From Heliocybe sulcata (lineage: Eukaryota; Basidiomycota; Agaricomycetes; Gloeophyllales; Gloeophyllaceae): a DNA stretch of 64,000 nucleotides. The first letter of the stretch is position 1, and each line of letters opens with the position of its first letter. Shown piece by piece: positions 34,853 to 46,061 of this stretch. Below the pieces are notes generated by a model, which saw nothing but the letters and a program-made list of their open reading frames with translations, did no database searches and was not told the origin of the DNA. The translations under genes were made by a program, and so were the position numbers. The DNA lies in NCBI GenBank assembly GCA_004369045.1, contig ML213516.1:583640-647639 (forward strand). Reading direction: 5' to 3'.

Positions 34853-37800
34853 CTATACTTCTCCGACTTCAGAGCAACGCCCGCAAAGCTTGTCCTTCTC
34901 TCGTCTGGTGAATGTCCAGCAGCGAGGGCATTTCTCCAGTTTGGCAGGCCGCACCAGGACGCGAAGATTATGGCCTAAGATCACTAAGTCAATATCCAAA
35001 TACTTGAGGTGGACGCAGAATAGTTTACCGAATAATTCAATGGAGTCCTCATGTGTCCAGGAAAGAGATGCACGATCTTCCGGCTCTTCATGGATAATGG
35101 AGACATCGGACACGATGAACAGCGTCTTCAAGAAGTCTCCTAAAGGCCTAATTAGACACAGATACTGAAGGATGACGAGTCCTCGGTATCTCACCTCCCC
35201 GGCGCAACAAGTCGAGCGGCTCTGCGGCGTCCTCTGGTAAAACCAGCTCCACATCAGCCTCAAGGGAGCTGCCTATACTCCTGTGGTCACGGAGGGTCAG
35301 TTTCTAGCAAGGTTCAAGGCTCCTATAGCCTCACTTATTGGACCGAGCCTTTTCGAGAAGATTCAGTACCACTGTCCGGACACGGAGCAGGTGGTTCATA
35401 TCCTTCTCCGCAGAGGGATCTTCCCATTCTGAAGGCTGGAATAGGAAAGAGTTAGCAATGATCCTCAGCAGTCTGCAAGAATCAGATTACCATGGGTTCC
35501 CACTTCTTCGTGAATACCGACGAGCCCGAGCTCGGATCGTCGCCGCGCGACAAGGTGTAATGGATCTCTTCCGCCAGATGAGGTACAACTGGAGCCATCA
35601 CGGAGACCATAGTACGGAGTACCTAGGTGGCGACCGCGTAGTCCATATAAAGAGGTACAGAGTGGAAGTGAAAAACCGCGCACCTGCTCAAGAACAGTCA
35701 AGATCGCCCTACGCTCCGCACTGTCCCTCGCATCGGCGTACAGGCAGTCTTTCGTGATGTCGAAGTACAAGGAAGAGAGAGTGACATTGGTGAAATTGCT
35801 CAAGACATTCACGACTAGAGCCGATAACCGATCAGAGCCACAAAAGAGTAGCAAGAAAAGCGAGCATACCTTTCGCAAAGTTATACGTCGGGTACGCTTC
35901 CCTCGCAAGCTTATCAACCTTGCACAGCTCGTGCATAACATAGCGGTCCGCCTGCATATGAAGAATTAAGAATCACGGACTGAGCAAAGCAGCTGGGCCC
36001 ATGTCTTACCAGGTTCATTTCCTCTTGCTTCACTCTAGGAAGCTCCACAAGAGCCCGTCCGTCTTCAAGATTTCCCAGGATAAACCTCGCCGAGTTCCGT
36101 ATCTTCCGTAGCGACTCCGCGCACTGAGCCAAGACATTTGACCCAAGGGAAACGTCGTTCCAGTATTCCACCGTCGCCGCCCACAGGCGCAAAACATCCG
36201 CACCGTAAGCGGGCTCCTTCTTCTTGTCCTGTCTTACGAGTCAGCTCATTCCATCGCAGACGAGGATGAAGGCTAATATGCACCTTCCCCCCAGTAATCA
36301 CAGTCATCGGGCTGATAATGTTCCCCACCGACTTGCTCATCTTCTTGCCCACCGGATCGAGCACCATCCCGTGGGTAATGAGGTGATTGTAAGGTCTGAC
36401 AGCCTTGCCCTCTACTTTCGTCGCCGCAACCGCGGTTAGTAGCTGGCTCTGGAACCAGCCGCGGTGCTGGTCACTGCCCTCGACACACACGTCCGCATAG
36501 TAACCTCTCTTCTCAGCCTCATCCCCGACGACGTCTCTCAACATCGACCATGATGAACCGCTGTCGAACCAGACGTCCATCGTATCCGTTCCCTTTCTAT
36601 ACGTTATGGCTGGGTCTTCACCTTCCTTATGAAGGTGCGGTGGCACAAAATCCTCGACCGGTCCGTCCCACCAGTGCGCGGTTCCCTTTTCATCCAGGAC
36701 GGAGAGGATATGAGTCAGGCTTGCACCGTCCATCACTGCGGTGTCGGTGTCGATATGGTAAAGAGCGGGGATGGGCACACCCCAGACGCGCTGCCGCGAG
36801 ATGCACCATTCCGAGCGGGTTTGCACGAAGGACTGCAACCGACGGCGAGCTACACATTCTCAGGACGTTGATGCAACAGGGGATGCGATGCGAGAGGTAT
36901 GCTTACAAATAACGGGGAAGAAGGAGACTTCATCAAGTGCCTTCAAGGCATCCTCCTTGATTGAGTCCAAATCGGCAAACCACTGCGAAGTGGCACTTTA
37001 AGACGACAGTCAGCACAGGAGATCGCGTCGGAAGAAGTGGCTAAGGACTCGCAGCATAATAATTGGCCGATCAGTCTTCCAGTCATACGGATACCGATGC
37101 CTGATCTTCTGGACCTTGACAAGAACCCCCGTATCCCCGAGCATCTCGCTAATCGCCTTCCCACCATCCTTCAAGACCTCCTTACCGACCAGTGCCTTCG
37201 CCGCACTCTCCCCCAGGACCTCAGTGACCTTGCCAGAGAATCTGCCGTCAGCATCTACGTGGCACAACATGCTTTTGTCGGTAGTGAGTAGGCCAAGGTT
37301 GCGGAAGAGCAGATAGTCTTCGGCGCCGTGGGCTGGAGCGCAGTGGACGAGGCCTGTACCGGAATCTGCGGTGACGTGGGCGGAGGGAAGGACTTTGAGA
37401 GTGTATGGATAAGAGATGTCCTTTGCAACCTGGGAGAACAAAGGGTGATAGACACAGTCGACGAGTTCAGATCCTGTGCGATCACATTAAAACTAGTCAC
37501 TGGAATCGTGTCTGAGGCTACGAACCATCGACTTGGCCTATCTCTTCGACTTCACCGAGGATATCCGTGAGATCGTATACCCGTTCGGAGCCTACGATTA
37601 AGATACGTCCGGTCTTCTTCTGATTTATGATGGAGTACTTCAGCTCAGGGTGCACAGCAACGCCCTAGCGTCGTCAGGCAGCATATCAGCAAATGGAAAG
37701 AGGCCAGTGATGTCACTGGACGCACCATGTTTGCCGTCAGCGTCCACGGGGTAGTCGTCCAGACCAGAAGATGTGCCTCAAATTTGTCATGCAACAGCTT

Positions 37801-38928
37801 TCGAAGCATCGGGCGCATGCCCTCGGCCTTCAGGTTTAAGGAAAATGCGACGTAGACGGAGTGAGATACATGGTCGTCCTTGTAAGACAGTTCCGCTTCA
37901 GCTAGAGCAGAGCGCGATGACGGAGAGTAGTGCACGGGCCGGTAGTGCCTATATATGAGACCTGGACCACTGGTTGGTACAGGTGTAAAGAAAGCCTGAC
38001 AGGACGCACCTGCTTCAACCATTGACTTGAAGATTTGGAGTTGCCGCATTTCATAAGTGTGATCTAACAAGGCCAGCTTCTGAGCAGGCGTCATTTTATC
38101 CATCATATGTCACTGACCCATAGTGCGATAAGTTGTATCCCTGCTCCAGTCTGCCATAATACCTAACTGGCTGAACTCTCCTCGCTGCCGCTGTACTTCT
38201 TGCTCCGCGAAAGCCTTGGCCGCATCCCTGATGGTCTTGGAGTCAACCTGCCGCTGATCTTTCTTAGCGAGCACGAGGTAAGTCAATATTAACCACGTCG
38301 AAGATGAGCATAGTGCGTACTCCCAGCTGTCCTAAGACCTTGTTCTCGATCGGCAGCCCATGGCAGTCCCATCCAGGGGTGTAGCTAGTTCCGTGAGCAT
38401 AGTGGGCATACAATGCATAACCATATCGTAGATCACTTACTGTACTTTGTTCCCGATTAACACGTTATACCGTATGATGACATCCTTGACGATCTTATTG
38501 AGGGCATGACCTGCTCAACACCATCAGAGCTGTCTAACCCGGAGCAGATGCGCCAATTCGGACCCATATGCAAATGCCCGTTAGCGTACGGTGGACCATC
38601 GTGTAAGATAAATAGAGGTCCTTCCGCGTTCTCCCACTGAAAAGGACGTATGAGCTCTCGCCTGGAGGTACTATGCACAACTGACCTGCCAGCGGTACAG
38701 TTCCGTGCACGACTTGTTTCTGAATGGCTCTTCGCTCTTCGAGGGATCACTCCATAGCGATAGCTTTGTCTTAGGCAAAAGGAGTGACTTTGAATACGCT
38801 TTCTTATCCAGCGTAGAGGACTGAGATCCGGATGCGCTGGCAGGTGCAGAGGAGAATGTACGCCACCCCTTCCTGCAAGCCTTCAGCACACTTGAGAACT
38901 GGCAGCCATGCCTCCAGATATCCGACAT
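34853..38928 (-). CDS. ISM1: Mitochondrial isoleucyl-tRNA synthetase
   Basis: A class I synthetase of the bacterial/mitochondrial type, in many exons. The N-terminus from 38928 ([20 protein letters not shown]) is basic and free of acid clusters except Asp3, suiting a mitochondrial presequence. Motifs in order: [17 protein letters not shown] joined to [12 protein letters not shown] (HIGH motif), [38 protein letters not shown] and [18 protein letters not shown] (CP1 editing domain), [15 protein letters not shown], and [10 protein letters not shown] (KMSKS). The anticodon-binding part has [20 protein letters not shown], and the end has a zinc ribbon [20 protein letters not shown]. All catalytic motifs are intact. 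It shares a 255-base divergent promoter with the B-type cyclin. Confidence 0.92.
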
Positions 38929-38948
38929 AAACCCAATATGGCAAGCTT

Positions 38949-39003
38949 ACGCGTGGCGGGAGTGGCACAGGAGCAAAGGAGCCGGGACGCGCAGCAGACG
39001 CGT
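38949..39003. promoter_or_regulatory. Two MCB-type ACGCGT elements in the cyclin/ISM1 divergent promoter
   Basis: ACGCGT occurs at 38949-38954 and 38998-39003, within the 255 bases separating the two start codons. CACGTG follows at 39015-39020. ACGCGT is the binding core of the fungal MBF (Mbp1/Swi6-type) G1/S factor. A link to cyclin expression is inference from position. Confidence 0.5.
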
Positions 39004-39183
39004 GACAGAAATCTCACGTGTGTGACGCGGTTCACATGACGGACGCGGTCGCGGCGCGTTTTTATTTGGACGTATTTGCGCGTCTCCTGCCGGATTAGGT
39101 CCTGGTTCGACAGCGCTAACGACCCTCTCCTCCACCACCACCGACCACGCTCGCCGCAACTTCCGCCCTGCAGTGTTCCACAT

Positions 39184-41264
39184 ATGTCTTCAAACATTCC
39201 TGTATGTTTTTACTCTGAGATTGCACGTCTCGTATACTAAGCCCCTGGAGCAGACGCGGCGGGTGACGCGCACAACCCGCGCGACCACCCTCAAAGAAAG
39301 CGAAAACGCGAATGCCCGCCCGACCAGACTTGCGACTCGCGCGAAACCTCCCTCAAACAGTGCTGCCACCACGTCTGTGACGACCCGGGCTGCGGGCGCT
39401 GCTGCTGCGAAAGCCAAGCCGAAGACCGTCTCTGCCACGGAGGGCAGCGCACAAGGGAAGCGCAAGCGGGCTGCACTTGGCGAAGTAACTAAACCCCCGA
39501 ACCGTGGAAATGAGAACAAAGTAGGGGCTGGTAAGCCACCTAGTAAACAGGCAACGACCAAAGGAAAGGGGGAGAACGCGGATGTAAAGAAGCCCCCTTC
39601 CAAGGTCGGTACTACTACCAAGGCTGGTCCCACCAAGGTCGCCGCAACAAAGACCACCGCGTCCTCCACGCGCGTTCCTTTGGGCACTGTGGGTGGGACG
39701 ACGACGGGTAATCGTCGCACAAGGAGTGCAGCTGTCCAACCCCTTGAGGATGTAAACGAGGAGGAAGAGCCCATGGCCGTTGACGCGGCTCCCGCGCATC
39801 CTCATCGTGCAGCTAGTCGCACGATTGCCAAAGCGGAAGTCGCGACGAAGGTGACCGTCTCCACCACCCACGCTGTCGAGAAACGCGTCGAGAAGAAGAC
39901 GTCGACGCGTTCCATTGCGTCCACACGCTCCGCTGCGACTGAGGAAGAGCAGGAGGACGAAGCCCAACGCGCGTTCAAGAAGCGGCGCACCTCTCCCGAC
40001 CCAGGTGATGGCGACCGCGATACCTACGAGGTCGAGACTCGAGAGGCGCGGGATGCGGAGCTAGCGCAGGCCTTTGCGGAGCAGCTGGAGCGCGCGTCAA
40101 TGAGCATGGAGAAGGAGGCCGACCCCGACGGTGATGAGTGGGAGGATCTTGACGCGGACGACGCGGATGACCCCCTGATGGTCAGCGAGTACGTTGTCGA
40201 TATCTTCGAGTACCTGAAGGAGGTCGAGGTGAGCGCCACAGTGGCACGTCGCCCAACGTCGTACTGACTGTCCCTAGCAAACAACCATGCCGAACCCCAA
40301 CTACATGGAGAACCAGAAGGAGCTCGCGTGGAAGATGCGTGCGATCCTCACAGACTGGCTCATCCAGATCCACTTCCGCTTCCGGCTGTTGCCCGAGACG
40401 CTCTTCCTCTGCACCAACATCATGGACCGCTTCCTCTCCGCGCGCGTCGTCTCCGTCGCAAAGCTGCAGCTTGTCGGCATCACGTGCCTCTTCATCGCGT
40501 CCAAGACGGAGGAGATCGTGTCGCCTTCCGTGGTCAACTTCCTCCAGTGCGCGGACTCGTCATACACAGACCAGGACATCCTCCAGGCCGAGCGCTATGT
40601 TCTTAAGACGCTCGACTGGAACCTCAGCTACCCGAACCCCATTCACTTCCTCCGTCGCGTGAGTAAGGCGGACGACTATGATGTCCAGGCCAGGACGATT
40701 GGCAAGTACTTGATGGAGATATCCATCGTCGAATGGAGGTTGCTCCCTGCACCTCCGTCGCTGCTCGCTGCTGCCGCCGTCTGGCTGGCGCGGCTCATTC
40801 TGGGCAGGGATGAATGGGTAAGTTCTTCATATGCAACGCCTTCCTTGACAGGTTGCTGACAGTTCATGTTATGCTAGACGCCGAACTTGGCCCACTACTC
40901 GTCCTACTCCGAGAGCCAGCTGATCCCTACCGCTGGCATCATGCTGAACTACGTGCTGCGCCCTGTCCGGCACCCCACGTTCTGGAAGAAGTACGCCTCC
41001 AAGAAGTACCTTAAGGTAGGCTTGCATGTTAATTACACCCCTCGACGGGACTGACCTTTTCATTCATAGGCAAGCACCTTTGTGCAGGCATGGGCCCTCG
41101 AGCGGTGGCCCGAAGGCACTCAGGTCACCCTGAAGGACGACCTGGCCGTGCTCAAGGCCGAGATCCGGGCGTACCGAGAGCGCACCGAGGCTGGCGCAGA
41201 GAACGGAGTGGCTGAGGCGGAGTACGACGAGGCTGCCGTGGGCGAGTTCGAGGAGGACACCTAA
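39184..41264 (+). CDS. B-type (G2/M) cyclin, 621 aa
   Basis: Exons 39184-39201, 39254-40228, 40278-40817, 40878-41015 and 41070-41264 are all in phase with GT-AG introns and give 621 aa. The long basic, disordered N-terminus carries a destruction box RAALGEVT at about residue 78, after a KRKR nuclear signal, and a bipartite-like KKRR near residue 270. The cyclin box begins MPNPNYMENQKELAWKMRAI and continues LTDWLIQIHFRFRLLPETLF, DRFLSARVV and ITCLFIASKTEEIVSP. The C-terminal fold has GIMLNYVLRPVRHPTFWKKY and VQAWALERWPEGTQVTL. By family it partners Cdk1 for entry into mitosis and is destroyed via the anaphase-promoting complex. This is the likely functional mitotic cyclin; the copy at 27.3 kb is its divergent relative. 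Confidence 0.93.
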
Positions 41265-42082
41265 AGAAGATTAATTTGCATTTCAAGATTAACAAGATGC
41301 CTTCCCTCTCACCTCCTGTCTCGCGACACATTGCTATTCTCCTTCTCATCCCCAAGCTATCTCCTATTTATTCCATCATAATGAATGTCGAGTCGGATCG
41401 CGGCGGGCACAAGCACATCACGCATTGTTATAGTATCCTGATTCTGATTCCAACCTTTCTTCTCCCTTCCCCGGTTCTTGTTCGCAGTGAGTCTACGTCC
41501 ACGCCCGCCCACGGATTATTGTGTCATTGTACGCTTTGCATTTGTTTTATACGCCCGAATGGAATGTTTTACTTATCCTCATGAGTAGCTTCGCTCTCTT
41601 GGTGTGGACCGCTCTCAACCGACTTGCGACTGTACTGTACGCGCTGCTGTCTGTCGTTACTCGAGCTCTCGTCCTTGCGTTATAGTGAGTCTCTTCTGGA
41701 TGGGCGGTGGTGACCGTTACTCTTCGTCCTAGTATGCTACACTTGCCTATGCCAAAGTTCTACTTGATATGCAGTTGTTTTGTACTTTGAATCTTATATG
41801 CATTTCAATTTCTCCTCCCGTTCTCTGGATTCGCCTCCGAAGCTCGATGCCTGATGTGGTGCGGCGTCCTGAAGTCGTCGACTTCCGTGCAGGACTGCAT
41901 ACAGGTGGTCACGGACGAAGGCAGGTACTTTAGACGAGCCGTTCGCGACCCTGACGTAAAGGTTCTTGACGTGTTTCGTCTTATAACTTGAGGTTGTCAA
42001 TCTGGTCGGCATTCACAAGCTGCTCGGTGGCTGAGAGAAACACGCAGAGGACCCTAATCAATATGGATCAATCCTAATACTA
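41265..42082. other. 3' flanks of the cyclin and galactanase genes
   Basis: 818 bases between two convergent genes, with T/C-rich tracts typical of fungal 3' UTRs. No gene is supported. Confidence 0.45.
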
Positions 42083-43392
42083 TTACATGTCAGCCGAAAA
42101 CATATCAATGGAGGCTCTTGTAGCTCCATTCGAGTCAACCAGGAGGGCATCCTGCACAAAGCACAATCAGACCAGCAGCTCGACATGTTCATGATGAAGC
42201 GCGACTTACTGAGCACGAAGAACCGAGGGCAGCGTTTCCAATCCAGCCTGGCTCCCAGTAGCATATCCCGAGCGCGCCGCTGACTTTCCCTAGCGTGCTG
42301 CGGATATCAGATACCCAGGTTTGCTGCCCGGTGACGGAGATGGGAATGGAGGGCTCGCTCATTGTTGTGCCGGAACACGCTTCTGGCCAATCGGTCTCGA
42401 CAACCATATATTGCTAGACACGGCCCATCAGCCTTTGTCTGAATCTCCGACTGCGAAAAGCAGGCCTACCTTGCCATAAGCCTTGGTGATGGCCGCCATG
42501 CTGGACTGCAGCGCGCTGAGCGTCGCGCGCGTGTCATAGAAGGGGTAGAACGAGAACCCCATGATGTCCACGTCGCTCGCGGACAACGCGCCCTGGATGA
42601 AGACGTTTTGATAGAAGCTCGTCACGCCCGACTGGTCCCAGCCGTTGGCGAGGTGGATCATTGTCTTGACGGAGGAGGAGGCCGCCCGCGCGCCTTGCAC
42701 GCCGGAGTGGAGCAGCTGCGAGAGGCCGTTGTAGCCGTTCTCTGAGATTTCGCCGACGGGCCAGAGAATGCCACTATTAATTTCGTTGCCAATCTGGGGG
42801 GCGAGGTGAGTGACGGACTAGAAGAAGTGGGGAGGACTGACCTGGAGGATCGTGATCGGGGTCCCTTGATCGGCGAAGGACTGGACGAGGTTCTGGGTGT
42901 AGCTATTTGCGTGTTATGAATATGGCTTAGTATTTGCGCTGGACCAATACTCACGTATATATTTGGGTATTCAGGCCACTGAGATCTGTCGGCCAGCTCG
43001 AGGGTATAGCCTGTTTTCCCGGGTCAGCCCCTTCAAAAAGCAACGAATCAGTCACTGAAAAGCACGCAAGTCGTATCTGAGACTCGCTACTCACAAGTAT
43101 CACTATAATGCAAGTCCACCAGCAGACTCATGCCCGCAGCCTTTGCCCGCTTAGCGATCTGCAAGGCCTGGGGGAGGTCATAGTCCCCAGCAGTCCACAC
43201 GCGAATGCGAGCAAGGTTTGTCCCATGGTTGGCGAGGATAGTATCGAACTTCGCAGTGGCACCATTGTCCGTGTAAGTGATGCCAGCGGCTTCATTTACG
43301 AGCAGGGAGGAGAAGTCGGCGCATTTATAGGTTAGGCTGCTAACGCGCAGGGCGAAGGAAGCCAGGAGGCCAAGGTAAGAGACCGCTCGCAT
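42083..43392 (-). CDS. Arabinogalactan endo-beta-1,4-galactanase (GH53), secreted
   Basis: The signal peptide MRAVSYLGLLASFALRVSSL starts at 43392. The GH53 barrel reads GITYTDNGATAKFDTILANH, LARIRVWTAGDYDLPQALQI, MSLLVDLHYSDTW, ITILQIGNEINSGILWPVGE (acid/base Glu in GNE), HLANGWDQSGVTSFY, DIMGFSFYPFY and YMVVETDWPEAC (nucleophile Glu), then ALGICYWEPGWIGNAALGSS and the last exon with SIDMFSADM, stop at 42083. The enzyme cuts beta-1,4-galactan side chains of pectic type I arabinogalactan in plant cell walls, fitting a plant-litter or wood decayer. About six short introns. All key residues are seen. Confidence 0.92.
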
Positions 43393-44502
43393 GGCGCCGG
43401 AAAGTTATCCGCCAGATGTACTTTGCTTTCATTTATATGGCCTGGAGAGCGACGGATCGCGGGCATGAAGACGCCGTCAAGTGTCGTCCGGATCATTTTC
43501 GGGTACAGTGTAAAGCCTGTTGCATAGTAGATTTGGAATGACAGTCGCTACAACCTCAGGCGTTGCACCGGAGGCTGAGCGGTCCGCTGGGACACGTGAA
43601 GCCCCAAATCCACCGAACTGCGAGGAATGAACCTAATATAAGGTGATACTTGAGAAAATCGGGGGAGCATCCCTGCACGGAGAGTAGTGAGCTGACCGAC
43701 GTGCACACGAAAGGGCCGGAAGAAGTCTGTTTCGCCATATGCTGCGGTCCTGTCGGTACGTCGTTCGGGTCGGCCGGTCCCTTCTCGTTGCGTCTGGCGG
43801 TAAGTGAGAAGACAGGTCGTCATGGTCGTGCAGAGCAAGGTACCGAGGCTCGGAGTCGTGCGTTGCTGTGCCCAGAACGTGGTTTGTCGGCGTCGCGTGG
43901 ATTATTAGTCTCGCGGGGGGCCTAGGTATTCCTGCGAAGCACCGCGAAGCGCTGCGAAGCCTTGCGAACGGCTCTCTGAGAACTTGAACTAGTCCTTGCT
44001 GGACTGCAACTACAACTTAGTTTCACTCATCATTCGTCGACATATATGTATGAGATCTCCACTGACGATGCACAATTGTATATGCCGCATTCATGGTATC
44101 TACCAGCTACCCGCCGGACCAGACCTACCGCGGTGCACATAGTCCCATTAAACGACACCCAGGGATTCGGCTCCTTCAAAGCTTCATGAAGAGATCTTCA
44201 CTTCTCATACAGTGCGTTGAATCGGTGCCTTCTGATACCGAGAAAATACTAATGCATAGATATTCTCGTAAAATTACCATAATTATGAAGCCGCGTCCAC
44301 ATAGTGGTCGTGGTTGACCGACTCGCGGTGGCTCGGTGACGAAGCAAGGGGCGGACAGAAATAAAATTAAAGACCGGACGTCAGAAATCTCAGTTAAGGG
44401 TGTCGGAGCCCCCCCCCCTCCCCCGTGGGACTTTCTCACGGCCTAAAAAGGCAAATGTCGCAAAACATATGTTTCTCCGTAATGTTGTAACTGGACCCTG
44501 CA
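43393..44502. other. Repeat-rich flank upstream of the galactanase gene
   Basis: Contains three GCGAAGC repeats plus GCGAACG at 43934-43970, and a GTGTCGGAGCC plus poly-C motif near 44399-44422 that recurs near 45263 and 46879. No gene is supported. Confidence 0.5.
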
Positions 44503-46051
44503 CCTGCCACGGCATTCTGGACAGTGTAGAATGGTTCTTTTATTGGTAAATCAACTTGAAGAATGATTTTCATGAGAAGTAAGGACTATATAAGAGATTA
44601 TATGAAGCAGTATGGTACAGGGTCCTAGCAACATATGTCGGATTCGGGTAACGGGTATCGAAGCCATGCTTAGGTCCATCGGATTAGTTCAGTTCGTCCT
44701 TTGCTTCTTTCTTGAGCTTGAGTCAAGAGAGGGAATTCTGATCTTGAGGTTCAAGCGGGCTTTCGACTCGCAGGTGTCTGTGCCGAACCAAGAACCCGAG
44801 GGCTCTTCGAATAAATCGACACACTCGAAATGAAACTGTGACCACATCAGCGAGAGACAAACGGAGACTAGTAGAGCTGGCCTGACCCATTAATATTGAC
44901 CAGTCCCAGGTATCGCACTTCACCATGTCACCTTCCTCAGGGCCCCTGTACCAGCAGAACTCATCTCCGTCTGCATGGTTTGTCTCCGGAGGTGCAGCAT
45001 TAATGATGAGGCCTTGAGGTAAAAGCTTGTGGGTCGCGTCGCTCGCATATACTTGTCACTTTGACGCGGGCATGTCATGTATCCGGGTCACTCCGCCGAC
45101 CGGTGATGCAAGCCTGACTGGCCTATGGGAAGAAAAGCGCATTTAGGTCGTTGCGTGGGGTTGTATAGACGCGGGATGCATTCTAGCACGCTCTGAAACG
45201 TTGTATTTCCCCTCAGGAGAGCCTCTAAGAGAAAATTATAATATCCAAAATAAATCTCCGTTAAGGCCCTCGGAGCCCCCCCCCTCCCCCACGTCCGGTC
45301 TCGGCATCTCCCGGTGTCCGCCCCTTGTGACGAAGTACAAGTTTTATCACGCCCCAAACCATCGATTATAGTTTCTCAAATACTCGTGAAGAGTGCACAT
45401 CTGGAAAGCCTGTAGCAAGAGCTGGATTGAATAGCTCGCCTGCTTGCCGCAATATTATAGTAAGTTCACTCACTGTTATACTCCTAGATCTATGACATTA
45501 ATCCGGGCCTAGTAGGTGCAGTATGCCACTCAGAGCACTTCCTGAGCACTCCTCAAGTCATCTGTCGCATTTCTTGTGCCGTTCGCAGGTTGTTCGCAGG
45601 TGTCGCAGGTCGTTCGCAGGCGTTTCGCAGGTGTTTCGCAATGCAAGTGATCGAGTCCGATCGACTCATCGGAATGTAGCGATCGCATCGGCAGGGCGTA
45701 ATGTTGTGAGTCATATACATCGTCCAGCCTGCATCGCTTTCACGACAACTCAAAGGACGATATTTTGCACAGCGCAATCTCGCGCCCTCTTCCTTGTTGC
45801 AAATAGGTCACTGCATGTATACGAGCGCAGTGGGCGAGCCGTAACCTATCCTTCATTTATCCGTTGTATCTATACATGTCGTAGAGCAGTGCTAGACTAC
45901 TGTACTCATTGGTGTCGCTGATGTTAAGATGCTGGGACACCGTAAGTGTGACTCGCTGTGAGGATTCGGCTATTGCCGAGCTGTGGCGAAGGCAAGAGGC
46001 GTTGGGAGACTGTGGCTGAAGCGTAAACATGAGTAAACAATGTTCCATTTC
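44503..46051. repeat. Direct repeat unit, copy 1 (1,549 bp)
   Basis: Begins CCTGCCACGGCATTCTGGA and ends CAATGTTCCATTTC directly before the N gap. It is essentially identical to 46062-47663. The visible difference is an internal region after the CTCCGGAGGTGCAGCATT stretch, where copy 2 has about 50 extra bases. Contains poly-C and GTTCGCAGG motif clusters and no supported gene. Confidence 0.85.
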
Positions 46052-46061
46052 NNNNNNNNNN
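46052..46061. other. Assembly gap (10 N)
   Basis: Ten N bases between the two direct repeats. The real distance and sequence are unknown. Confidence 0.98.

Noticed and set aside
39190-39967. Minus-strand frames over the cyclin N-terminus
   Set aside because: Low-complexity antisense of the basic Ala/Thr-rich cyclin N-terminus.
45590-45645. GTTCGCAGG cluster as a CRISPR-like array
   Set aside because: Units are 9-12 bases, irregular and without spacers; the organism is eukaryotic. It fits subterminal repeats better.
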